Positions 54,357 through 64,000 of a stretch of 64,000 nt of DNA are shown here, piece after piece (within the stretch, counting starts at the first letter, position 1; each line of letters begins with the position of its first letter). Source of the stretch: Arcuatula senhousia (taxonomy: Eukaryota; Mollusca; Bivalvia; Mytilida; Mytilidae); assembly GCA_963971305.1 (NCBI GenBank), contig OZ020305.1:43473717-43537716 (forward strand). Reading direction: 5' to 3'. Below the pieces are notes generated by a model, which made no database searches, was not told the DNA's origin, and saw only the letters and a program-made list of their open reading frames with translations. Position numbers and translations under genes: made by a program.

Positions 54357-54849
54357 CCAATATTGTTGAATGGGGTTTCCCTGTATTTATGCGTGCCGGG
54401 GTCGTCAGGACAAGTGAAAGTCTGAGTGGAGAAAATGTCGCTTTTTTAGCACGTTCAAGAACACTGCCGCAGGTTTCGAGATGGAACATGTTCGTTGAAT
54501 CCCTTGCACTAGGCTAATTTGTCCGACTTTAACATTCCATCACTCACTCTGTCAGGGGCAATCTAAACTTATTTACCCTATAGCCTATATTACCACATCC
54601 AATGTCAATATATATCCATGTTCATTTTAAGTTTCCAAATTCGTACTACTGAGGAGCTAATCAATTACCGTGATAACCGTCAAATTATTCTGATTTAACT
54701 GCTGTTTACAAGAGGGCATTTCTCGAAAACATATGTTTTGAAAGATACAAAAGTATTCGAATACTTCGGATATAATTAAAACAGATTGGCCAATTTATCG
54801 TTAGTTGATATGTTATTTGTTTTCCCCTTCTATATAAAGTCAATAAGAA

Positions 54850-55170
54850 TTATTACCGAACTTGGATGAACAATCTCAAATGTCCTTTAGGAAAGACATA
54901 CCATAGAAATTGAAGATCGCAATGGTCCTGACTTGGTACAGGCATTTAAAAAAGTGGTAGGTTAAACCAGGTTTTATGGCGCGCCAAACGTCATCTAAAT
55001 GAGCATTTTGTTAATAGAAGAAGCAGAGGTACCAATGGGGTATCCGAATATCAAAAGTCCGAAAGGGCAGAGACAAAACCAGTAAACACCAACAGGAACG
55101 GGACAAAAACAGACAACATGCAAAACATGGAAACACAAAGTAACTTAATATCAATCAACGCGAACTCCAG
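54850..55170 (+). repeat. Dispersed repeat family P, long copy
   Basis: GATCGCAATGGTCCTGACTT, GGTTAAACCAGGTTTTATGG, then an extension (TATCAAAAGTCCGAAAGGGC...AAACAGACAACATGCAAAAC) shared with 14740-14900 (inverted) and weakly with 63540-63645. Confidence 0.65.
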
Positions 55171-56909
55171 TCGAAATATAGAGAATCATTGACATTGCCC
55201 CCGTGTTTTCAATACAATAAGTGTTTGTTTCGAAGGGCCAAAAAAAAAAGCCAAATCATCGCTTCCAGAGCAACCCTTCAACTATCGTGTTCCATCTCAG
55301 GCCTGCTAATCTTGATATCAAAATTTAATTTGTATTATATAAGTTTGCATTTTCTCTGTCAATCAAAAGAAGCGTACTAATGCACTGGTGTATTGTTTAT
55401 CATGAGAATCACCCTGATGGCCACACAAAGAATGCGTATTTGCTTTGCAAAGGCAAGAATTAATCTCTATGATGTCATCATAAAGTTTTTTATTTGTCGG
55501 TCACGTTATAAATCTGTGTATTTTGCTCTGGAATTGATTTTAAACACAACTGTATTCTCTCTAAATGCTTTTCAATATGACATTCGAGAACTTAAAACAC
55601 AATAAATAGAATAAAGCTGTTAAAATGAATTAATAATTTATTTGAACAAATGTAACAATTACACTTTTCTGATTGATGTCATGAATCATTAAACGACGAA
55701 TATACACGTGTATGATTACAAAATAATGACAAATGTTTAAAATTCCTGGCTTGTGCTTGGAACTACAGATATAAATTAGAAATACAAGAGCGTTTGCATT
55801 TTTTGATAAAGTACTGATTTACAAAATAGTATTTTGGTGATGCATGAAAACATTAATCAAAATTTATACCCATGTGTAAAGACCTAGCTAATCATTCACA
55901 AAATCTTTATATTTACAGTAATAAGTTTTTAATCGAGGGCTTTTTGTAATTTTGTTTTATATCACATAAATTGCAGAGAACCTTTTCTGGTCATAACTAC
56001 TACAATAAATGCCTTCTTACTAACTTAAAGACACAAATTGTACAAGAGAGGTCTAACAAAACTGTTCTGGAGCTATGACCAAGTCACCAAAATTATTATA
56101 AGTAATTAAACATTAGAAATCGTTCAAACTATAACTTCCAGTCAAAGCTTATTTTCACTTCAAATTTGACATTGTTCTATTCTTTTGAATTTATACTTTT
56201 ATTCAATAATTTTTTGGTTGTTGATCTTCCAATGTTTTTGATTCAAATGCTGTTGATGAGAGTTTACTCCTTGAAAAATGGATATACAGCATAACCAAAT
56301 TAACCGTTTTATAACCGTTTTGGTATTGTAATTTGCTAGTACATGTTTACTCTTGTTCATCTAACAATTTGTTTTTTAAATCTGATCTAGTAGTATAATT
56401 TACAATTTATAAGCCTTTCTTTCACCAAATTTGCTTTTTAACCTACTTCGCCATTTACAAGCCTTAATTTTACACACTTTGCAATTTACGAGCCTAAATC
56501 GTACCTGCTTTCCGTTTTACAAGCTTAAATGTTAACTCAAGGAAATAAGCCTCGGGAGTTGTAATGAGTGAAAATGCAAGAGTGTTTTTAAGGGTTTAGC
56601 TCGGACTTTGAGCAACGAAATATAAAGCACAAGTATGTCTAATATATGAACAGTTAATCTTTATACAAATGCATGTATGAAGAGAAAAATATCAAGATTT
56701 GACATGTGAGTTGATAAAATTAATGATTAATGTCTGAGATGTGTTACCGCATTAGTTTCAATTAATTGTACATGTATCAAACGAAAAGATGTAAGTTGAT
56801 CAACAGATATACTCTTGTCTTTCTGTTTATGAACGACACAAAAGTATGTAATTTACAAGAGCTATCATTGTTTTTAATAATTTGAAAGGACTCGTTATGC
56901 TCTGAGTTG
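55171..56909. other. Intergenic sequence downstream of the Ig gene
   Basis: AT-rich; no exon, repeat or RNA gene recognised. Two open frames of 63 and 70 residues (plus strand) lack any family features. Confidence 0.5.
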
Positions 56910-56915
56910 TTTATT
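56910..56915 (-). terminator. Candidate polyadenylation signal of the Ig gene
   Basis: TTTATT on the plus strand gives AATAAA on the minus strand, about 165 bases after the proposed stop codon. Confidence 0.35.
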
Positions 56916-57080
56916 TTCATTCGGACCCATATTACTTAGTTTGTAAGATATGGGTTTCATTGATATTTCTTTGTCATTCCTGCATTTTCTTAATGACTAT
57001 GACCTATTTACGATCAGAAAGCTTAATAAGTCTTTAATTTTTCGATCTAAGGCACGTTTTTTCTAGGTGAAGAGTAGTGA

Positions 57081-57190
57081 TCAGCTGAATGCTTGAAACA
57101 GTATAATCATCATTAAGAAAAAGCAACACCCATTGATAGTGGTTGAATTATTTCCATCTGAATAATGTTTCGAGTTGAACTGGGGTTCTC
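57081..57190 (-). CDS. Ig-domain gene, terminal exon with hydrophobic tail
   Basis: The minus-strand acceptor TATTTTGTAG ends at 57191. In phase 1, joined to a G from the previous exon, the exon reads GEPQFNSKHYSDGNNSTT then INGCCFFLMMIILFQAFS and TGA at 57081-57083. The tail is 15 strongly hydrophobic residues with no following basic cluster, preceded by small residues (S, D, G, N), which is the usual form of a GPI-attachment signal. The cleavage site would lie around Asn/Ser/Gly in the SDGNNSTTING stretch. A second frame is also open but gives no membrane or domain features. The model rests on phase agreement with the exons at 58404 and 61682; there is no transcript evidence. Confidence 0.45.
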
Positions 57191-58403
57191 CTACAAAATA
57201 ATAATACATTACAATAATATTCTGAAATTGATTACAAAATTATATAAACTTCATATGGTTTATGAAGGACACCCCTACGTCTTTGACTTTATCTTTCGGT
57301 ACATGTTAAGTACGGCAAAATTTTACAGAATTTCACTATGAAACATTAAACATCGCTAATTGGTTTATGGGATAATAAGTAAAAACATTACTAATTTCAA
57401 AATTGCTAAAAAGGAACCACAGTTGTTTCACCTAGACCCAAAAATAGTTTCATTGTCTGGTCTTTTGTCAAGACAGCTTTGATGTCATAAAGAAACACTT
57501 TAGGAACTTATGTAAACTTCTGGCCATAATTGACACTGGATATACAAATCAATTGTCAAATAAAGCAAAGCATTTGTAAGCTGTCATCTTAATCGAAGTT
57601 CCTTCTTCAATATAGTAATGGGTGATTTCATAGGCCTGTCTGAATTATGTATTATCTCTAGACGGAAAATAAGGAAGTGTTTTCAATGATACTTTATTCT
57701 TAGTCAAACCAACGTGTACAATCCTTAAAGGAATGAAAAGATACTTGAAAAACAGCAAACAGTTTTAATTGTCAAAACTCCAAGGTTCTACTACCCCAGA
57801 CATAGGTTGACCTAAGTTGTAATTTGGTTTCCAGTTCGCCTATTTTTGTTCTATTGTTCTAAACTTTTCATAGTCATATAGCGTATTTACATTTTCCATT
57901 ATTTTGAGCAGAGTGCCTCTGATGAGTCTTGAATAGACGAAACGCGTGTCGGGCGTATAACCAGTTATTGTCTGGAACGTAAATGCAATTTTGATTTTGA
58001 ACTACCACTCCAAGCTGTATTTAAACTCGAACTTATAGTCAAAGAAATTATGATATACAATAAATGCAAACTGATAACAAAAGATTAACATCGCGCTGAT
58101 GGCGTAATTTGGTAAAGCTAGAGATAAGTTTATCTGTAGTTAGCTCTTAAGAGGTACAACAAAATATATTCCGAGTTATCTAGATAAAAAAAACAATATC
58201 AGGTATGCTCCGATTGTTTCAGTATTTACATCTGATGTAAAATTAAGTTGGAAAACAAATAAGCTCTGAAATTATTTTCTTTGCCATTGGAAGAGTAAAA
58301 AACTTGAGAAATCGGTGCTGTTTCCGCGTTCTTAAAAATAGAAATGTTTTATGCATTCCTTTGAAAAAAAGAAAGTTGCTGATTATAATTATTTCAATCT
58401 TAC
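57191..58403 (-). other. Proposed intron of the Ig gene, containing a ribozyme-like motif
   Basis: Bounded by GTAAG (58403-58399) and TTTTGTAG (57191) on the minus strand. It holds the plus-strand hammerhead-like core at 57919-57957 and an otherwise featureless AT-rich sequence. Confidence 0.4.
57911..57958 (+). ncRNA. Hammerhead-ribozyme-like core
   Basis: CTGATGA (57919-57925) is followed by a 4 bp stem GTCT/AGAC closing a TGAAT loop, then GAAA (57939-57942). Next comes a 4 bp stem ACGC/GCGT around GTGTCGG, then A at 57957 in the GUA cleavage triplet. These are the conserved catalytic core, stem II, stem III and cleavage site of a type I hammerhead, as known from Penelope-like elements and metazoan retrozymes. 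Stem I is not evident: the bases before CTGATGA (GTGCCT) do not pair with those after the cleavage site (TAACCAG). It is therefore likely a decayed or dimer-dependent copy. No retroelement coding region is attached. Confidence 0.6.
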
Positions 58404-58433
58404 CTTCTCGTTTAGTCTTCGTGACATTATCAC
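58404..58433 (-). CDS. Ig-domain gene, 30 bp linker micro-exon
   Basis: On the minus strand, acceptor TTACTTTTTTCAG, 30 bases, then donor GTAAG. Phase 1 on both sides (length divisible by three), encoding GDNVTKTKRE when joined to the Ig exon. It adds a short, charged, probably flexible linker between the Ig fold and the C-terminal tail. Both splice sites are good, but an exon of this size can occur by chance. Confidence 0.4.
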
Positions 58434-61400
58434 CTGAAAAAAGTAATGATAAGTTGTTTTTAGTCGAAAGTATTCAATCATAAGTAGAACAAAGTTAATT
58501 GCACTAGAATCATAGATTGGCAATCCAAAAAAAAGACAAAGAAAAAATCGGTTGATGTGGATTTTAAAGAACTCAAAAGATTTGTTAGATATTCTAATAA
58601 ATCTTGACCATTTTCTAAGGTTAATTCTTTGAAAACTTTCGATTTTTCAACTTTGTACAAATTGCCACATGGAAAACATGTGTCGTCTGAAAATATTAAT
58701 GAATTTTTTTTTCAAATTCAAGGAATTTTGTTGTTTTATTGTATAATTCTGCATTTTATCCAAAATATCTGATATCGATAAGAATTGATACACTTTGGGC
58801 CAAGTTATCTCCTTATTGACAACGTATTTGTCATTTGGAGGTGAAATTTGTCAACAACAAATTGGCATTACAACGGGCACAAACTGTGTTCTTCTCCTCG
58901 CCGACTTGTTTTTATGCTCTTACGAGACAATTTCTACAAGATAAAAGAGGCAAGATTCTTTAATCTCACATTGAGATATAATGATAACGTCCTCTCTGTC
59001 AATAACGCTTCGTTTGGTAGATGGATTCCTTCAATATATCCTCCTGGTCAGAGATGAAAGAAGCCATTGAAACCATCAGTTTCACGTCATTCGTAAATTT
59101 ACATCTCCAATTTGACCCGGTGGTCATCTCCGTACAATAAATTACGATAAAAGAAACGGCTTAAATTTCAAAACCCTTTATTTTCTTACCTGGATAGTAA
59201 GTAGCACACCTACTTCACATGTATACGGTGTTAAACTTTATATTTTACAACTTATTCAATGTGCCAGCCTTGTACAAATTTTTCAGATTTTTTTTATACG
59301 ACGCCACTCTCTATAAGACTAAAGTTATAAATACGTCTCATACGATATCTTAAAAAAAATTCCTTCATTATCAGCCACGGGTAGAAATATTCAAAATTAT
59401 TTTAGAAGAAAGGGTTAGAGTTTGTTTTGTTTTTATTAATGTTTGGTTGTTGTACCTCAATATTCCTGTTATTTCTTCCATAAGGACCCACATATCGCAG
59501 TGGATGGGAGAGGAAACCCTGACTTAACTCACTTCATTTGAAATGCCTATACCAAGTCAGGACCATTGGGATCTTCAATTTCTCTGTATGTCTTTCTTGG
59601 TTTGTCTTTCATCTTTGACATTTGAGATCGTGTTCCAAGATCGGTCAGTTTGTTATTACATTTATTTAGTTTCCTTTTAAAACATTTATTTAAGTTTTTA
59701 CCAGCCTAACTAACTTATTAATTTCATCATATCATGTTCATTTTACACAACCGTCATGTTCATCTTCCTTATAAAGTCAAATTCTGTGGGTTCTATGTTG
59801 TGAAGAATTACAAACCTAATCTAAACTAAAAGCTTTTTTAACCCTTTTAAAAATGAAAATATAAAATGAGTCTATCTATGTCGTTAAATCTCTAAAGAAT
59901 AAATTTAAGTGCTTACACTTATTTTAATGAAATACATTTATCAGAAGAAGAAAAAACAAGATAGAACCGCTTAAATACTTTTTACTTCTTGTAGAAGAAA
60001 TACATTTTGCCAAAAAAAAGATTTGAACGGCTTTTTTTCTATTAAATAGTATTGTTTAATTTTAATAAAACTGTCTGGATGGGAAGTTAGACGATTATTA
60101 CATTTTTGAAGGGCTAGTCAAATGATTAAGCATGAGAGACTGCTAAAACATCTTTTTTTTTTTAAATTCATAACTATTTATTAACAAATAAGCTGCTAAA
60201 ACATCTTAAATAAAATTTCTTTTCATATCAAATCTAATAAAAGATCCCGTTAGTCCTGAAACGGTTCCGTTGATGCAATTACCTAGATCAAACACATCCT
60301 GTGGAGATATATACAAAGTTCTTTCTAATTAATTTTATCAACAATGTCTTCCTGCAATTTAAGACGATTAAGGCATACGTTAGATAAGTAAGGCGTTCAC
60401 TAAAATAGTAACAAAATATTAAGTCAAAATTATTCGAACTAAGAGTCGAAATGAACCATGTCAATGAAAAACCATACATCTTTATAAAATCAAAACATTC
60501 TTTGGTCGATCTAATTATACATAAGAAAGATCACGAGTTGAAAATTAATTGGATTATAATGCAATTATAATCTTTTTCACTGACAGAATAACTTGTTACG
60601 CAGTCTGTAGACTGTACGAACGGCGATGATGATTTTTCAACAAACACGTAATGACAAATGGTCTCCAAGGTTCATCTGTCTTTGATTTAAAAGATTTAGT
60701 ATGCAAGGAAAACAAAATTACATTTAGGTATTTTGCACCGAGGAAAACAAAAGTCAATTTCTCTTTGATTTGTTTTCAGTAAGGTTCACAGGATCAATGG
60801 AAAGATTCCAATTCTTTTCCTGTAATTTTAGAATCTATTAATTTTGCATGTATACATTGTACTTCTGTTGAACATGTGTATGTTTTTAAGCTTTGTGCCA
60901 GTTTTGTTTTGTCTGATTAAATTGTTCATCGTAATTGCCTTAGAAATAAACACGTTTTTACTTAAAAGTCTTATTATTACAGCTATCATTTTTATTACAG
61001 CCTGTAAATTTTCTATCAGTAGATTTTTCATTAATAAAACAAATTAAAAGTGTTTGTTTTAAAAGATGTTTTAATACTTTCCACTTAGTATAAAGAATGG
61101 GTGCGAAAAACACGAAAGCTTAAACAATAAAACCATAAAACAACTTTTGAATACACACATGACAAGTACAATATGCAAAAATGAATAGAGCAAGGGTGTC
61201 AATGTTCGGGACAATCAATTTTATTTTTACAGTTTATGTTTGCATAATGATGGTTTTCCACTCACTAACTTTTAAGTCCGTAAACGAATACTGTTGATTT
61301 TATACCTTGATACTTTTGATTATACCTTCCAAATGCCGGTACTGTAGATTGTAAAAAAAATAAACGTTATATTGACAACTGCTTTTCAATCGGTATTTAT

Positions 61401-61681
61401 AAGTACATGTTGTAACATTATATTCTGAAAATTTTCGAAAATTTCAAGTATTTTGGGAAATGTGAATTACAATTGTCGGTTGCATTTTAAACAAGTATCC
61501 TCAGCAGCATTCAAATCCAATGTATTAAAAGATTTTTAATTAAAATAATTGAGTAATAAGACAATCTGAATGAATGAAAACCAGTACTAACTTTCATTAA
61601 TAAAATTTTTAACACCCACGGTTTTTCCACAATGTGACTTTGTTTAACAAGTGCTACAAATGTATCATTAAATTTACTAAC
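58434..61681 (-). other. Proposed intron of the Ig gene, with a family P copy
   Basis: 3.2 kb between the Ig exon donor (GTTAGT, 61681-61676) and the micro-exon acceptor. Family P (59290-59660, minus) lies inside. The remainder is AT-rich without recognised exons. Confidence 0.45.
59290..59660 (-). repeat. Dispersed repeat family P, long copy
   Basis: Carries ATACGTCTCATACGATATC and TTATCAGCCACGGGTAGAAA (shared with 9195-9245), GTACCTCAATATTCC, and TACCAAGTCAGGACCATTGG on the plus strand. Same orientation as 9140-9560. Confidence 0.65.
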
Positions 61682-62002
61682 CCCCAAGCACGTGGACATT
61701 CAGGCTCGTTGTTTCAACATCAGTGTTTATACTTGGCTGAGAACTTCTACAGACGTATATTCCAGCATCTTCAAACTGTACTCTTTCTATTGTTAATTGG
61801 CTGATCAATGTTCGACTAGGAACTTCAGGTTTATAATTTGTAATGAGCGTTCTATCTTTCCAATTCTTCTTCCGTATATCGATAAAATTTCCGTCAAAAA
61901 ACCAGTCTATTGCTTCAGGCGCTCTTAGTTCTCCAGTGGCATTGCAAGTTAAATTTAGTCTTTGAAAAGCGTTGAGGTATTGCTGTCCTTTCAAATCGAT
62001 AG
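61682..62002 (-). CDS. Immunoglobulin-domain exon (cell-surface Ig-superfamily protein)
   Basis: The acceptor TTTTCTCTTTTTTCTAG ends at 62003 and donor GTTAGT begins at 61681. The exon is 321 bp, phase 1 at both ends, the usual arrangement for an Ig-domain exon. It encodes 107 residues forming one whole domain: first Cys at about residue 20 (NLTCNAT, with two N-glycosylation sequons), Trp at about 34 (AIDWFFDG), and LTIERVQFEDAGIYVCRSS with the D-x-G-x-Y-x-C signature (second Cys at about 85). It ends in a TSLNVHV G-strand. Domain length and the Cys-Cys spacing of 65 fit an I- or V-type fold. Signal peptide and any other N-terminal exons are not seen and should lie upstream, above 62003. Likely extracellular; adhesion or recognition is the general family role, and the ligand is unknown. 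Confidence 0.85.
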
Positions 62003-63676
62003 CTAGAAAAAAGAGAAAAACAGTATGTCCATTTATAAAGGAATAAAAATAATTGAGCAACGAAACGTTTGCTTATTTGAGGCACCTTGTGTTTCCTTCG
62101 GACAATTTAAAAAACAATGAGTACATTTGGCTAACTTTGGCTTGACACAATAATTCAAATGAAAATCAACGTTAAAATATTCCTAGCCAAAAATTATGGC
62201 GGTGACCTAGCAAGGATAAACAGCTCTTCTTGTTATAGACATTTCAAGGGAATTACGGGATAATTAAACCAGGTTTTATGGTGCAAAATTGTCTTCATCA
62301 ATGGCAAACTAATGGACTAAACACAAGAGGTTCTTTGGAGTAAGAAAAGTTAGATTGAATGAAGGAATCAGTCCATTTTACATGTACAGTCTCATCGTAT
62401 ATGTTAGTACTTCGAGTGACAACCTGGATATACATTTGGGATGCCAACCTGATGTACAGCAAATGTGTATTTTGCAGGCTTTCCACAGATGGGTGTTAGT
62501 TTCCCAAATTTGGCTAGGGTTGAAAATATAGAAAAATTTACAAAACCTGTTGCTATGGTTACCTAATATTATATCATATATTTTTATTTGAAAAAATGTG
62601 GTATTTGGAACTTCCTCAAAATTTTGATACATAATATAGTGTTGCTAGCTTTATATGTAAACAATATGGTGGATGCAAAGGGAAACTAGGATGGTGTATT
62701 TTTAGGTAATTTTCTATGCATTAAAATAAAAACTTTTTATGGCCACTAAGATAGCGCAAAATCAAAACGGCGATGACCCAGGTTGAGGCTATTTTTCTCA
62801 AAATTAAACATCTGCTCTACAGGAAACTGAATTAAAATGTCAACATATTTGGGAAGAACAGTATTCAAATTTCATGCAAAAAAAGTGTGTTGACACTGTT
62901 TTTTAGTTTTTTTGAAGCAAATTATTGCTGTTTCCATGGCAACAGTGTTATTCAAAATCCCTTTTTTTAAACATTATGACCCCTTTTTCTCAAAGTATGT
63001 TTATTTATGAACCACTTGATGTATACATGTAGCTATGCCAGAAAAACAGTTGAATCCCTACAGATATTTAAGTCAAGGGGGTCCTGCCCCTTAGAAAAAG
63101 CAGGGCTATCTGCGGAGCGCTGGCTTTCATTAACCCTGAGTTACTTTTTATCAAGGGAACGTACAAATTGGCTTACTGTAACATACTTACTGGCTTTTTG
63201 TATCCTAGGTTCTTCTGAAAATGATAGACATATATTGAGGAAATGCAACTATTGACTCTACATATTACAATATCTGTTTTGTTTGAGTATATCATACAGT
63301 TTATCACTATTTAATATACGTAATGTAATTTTGTATGGTGAAAATTTCAATGATTAAATTAAAGCTTAAAATTTGGAAACATGTTCGCAAGATTATGCAA
63401 ACGTTAATTAATAACCTTTGGCAGATTTTAGTTTTTGATGCCTTTAAGATACATTTATCAAAATTCAAACCTGTGGACTTAAAACAATGGAAAGGACGAA
63501 AATTAAACACAAAAATCTGATTTGATATTAAGTATCTATGAGGCATTCGATTATCAAAAAGGGCAAAGACAAAATCATGCATTGAACACGAGGACACCAT
63601 AACAACAACTCAAAAGCAATCAACAACGCAAACTCAAGGGTAACGAGGGTTTACTCAGGTACTGCGGAAGGAATAA
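62003..63676. other. Upstream intron or flank of the Ig gene
   Basis: Contains short family P remnants (TTAAACCAGGTTTTATGGTG near 62262, and 63540-63645). No signal-peptide exon with a matching phase-1 donor was recognised. An 82-residue plus-strand frame (63007-63255) has no recognisable domain. Confidence 0.4.
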
Positions 63677-63732
63677 TCAGTCCCTGTTAGTTTCAACTTA
63701 CTCGTCAGTCCCTGTTAGTTTCAACTTACTCG
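63677..63732. repeat. 28 bp tandem duplication
   Basis: TCAGTCCCTGTTAGTTTCAA followed by CTTACTCG occurs twice head to tail with no differences. On the minus strand each copy contains CGAGTAAGT, a donor-like sequence. Confidence 0.9.
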
Positions 63733-64000
63733 TCGTAGTTTGTTCAAAGCATCATGAATTCAACAACAAATTCTATATAAGGACTGCGATTTTATCTATA
63801 AGGTTATTAGATCATCGATCAACCTATCAATTCTAGGAAAATACATTTGCTTTGTGTGAATAACCATTAAAGATTCTGCTGATAAAAATTATAAAGTTTA
63901 TCAACTCATCAAATAAAACAGTAGGCGCTATTATATAACAGTTTGATACAATGTAAATTGTTCTTTCTGTTGTGAAGTTAAAATATTAATTTTCCACTGA
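63733..64000. other. Window end, no gene seen
   Basis: AT-rich sequence with nothing recognisable. Confidence 0.5.

Larger units (their letters stand above)
53661..54680 (+). mobile_element. Second old Qa copy, split by a younger Qa
   Basis: A diverged Qa starts near 53680 (CTTGTCGTAAAAGTCAGCGA), is interrupted at 53764-54356, and resumes with GTTGAATGGGGTTTCCCTG (compare GTTGAATGGGGCAGCCCTG in Qa), to about 54660. Confidence 0.65.

Noticed and set aside
59185..59212. Extra 20 bp micro-exon on the minus strand with a good donor (CCAG then GTAAG)
   Set aside because: Including it would break the phase-1 agreement between the Ig exon and the linker exon, and its acceptor is weak.
63007..63255. 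82-residue plus-strand open frame with several hydrophobic residues
   Set aside because: No domain, start context or splice signals; it lies in the upstream flank of a minus-strand gene, and function could not be supported.

Overview
This is invertebrate nuclear DNA, most likely from a bivalve mollusc and plausibly a mussel. The evidence is AT-rich sequence, spliced genes with long introns, tRNA-derived SINEs, (GACG)n-bearing repeat elements, and TGACCT-type and '...CAAAATGGCCGCC...' tandem repeats of a kind I associate with bivalve genomes. No bacterial operon structure, rRNA gene or convincing free-standing tRNA gene is visible. Most of the window is transposable-element sequence.

Layout. 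0-17.7 kb is a mosaic of dispersed repeats (called family P, retroposon family Q with subfamilies Qa and Qb, and palindromic MITEs). It contains a KCTD/Kv-type T1 (BTB) pseudogene on the minus strand (about 7.5-8.2 kb), a C2H2-type zinc-finger terminal exon on the minus strand (10.3-10.6 kb), a broken hAT transposase (13.7-14.1 kb) and a 2.7 kb inverted-repeat structure (14.3-17.0 kb). 17.7-41.2 kb is one continuous stack of non-autonomous Helentron-like (Helitron2/HINE-type) elements inserted into one another. 41.2-57 kb holds more SINEs, another Helentron-like element with 153 bp internal repeats, a possible copia remnant, two LINE fragments and nested Q/MITE insertions. 57.1-62.0 kb contains the best cellular gene: a minus-strand immunoglobulin-domain gene modelled from three phase-1 exons, ending in a hydrophobic tail that suggests GPI anchoring.

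Main result. The 17.7-41.2 kb block follows a clear terminal grammar. Each element begins with a hairpin, and the left arm of that hairpin is repeated in inverted form just upstream of a second, 3' hairpin. The element then ends CTAG or CTTG immediately before TT, usually inside a TTATT microsatellite. The 3' copy follows the left arm base for base even where the 5' hairpin's own right arm deviates, so 5' and 3' ends can be paired by family and by variant (families alpha to zeta). Pairing them gives a largely parenthesis-balanced, Russian-doll structure: five alpha 5' ends lie side by side at 19.73-20.04 kb, and their bodies and 3' ends lie to the right. The outermost pair is a zeta 5' end at 17,710 and a zeta 3' end at 41,181, so about 21.6 kb appears to have accumulated inside one element's microsatellite. 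Elements at 3.0-3.6, 3.9-5.1, 8.4-9.0, 11.2-11.6 and 42.9-44.2 kb share parts of the same architecture.

Other items of note are a hammerhead-ribozyme-like core inside an intron of the immunoglobulin gene (57.9 kb), a satellite with perfect DR1 nuclear-receptor half-site pairs (39.4-41.1 kb), a 211 bp near-perfect palindrome (36.8 kb), and a MITE family with 8-9 bp target duplications. All calls come from reading the sequence; no database search was run.
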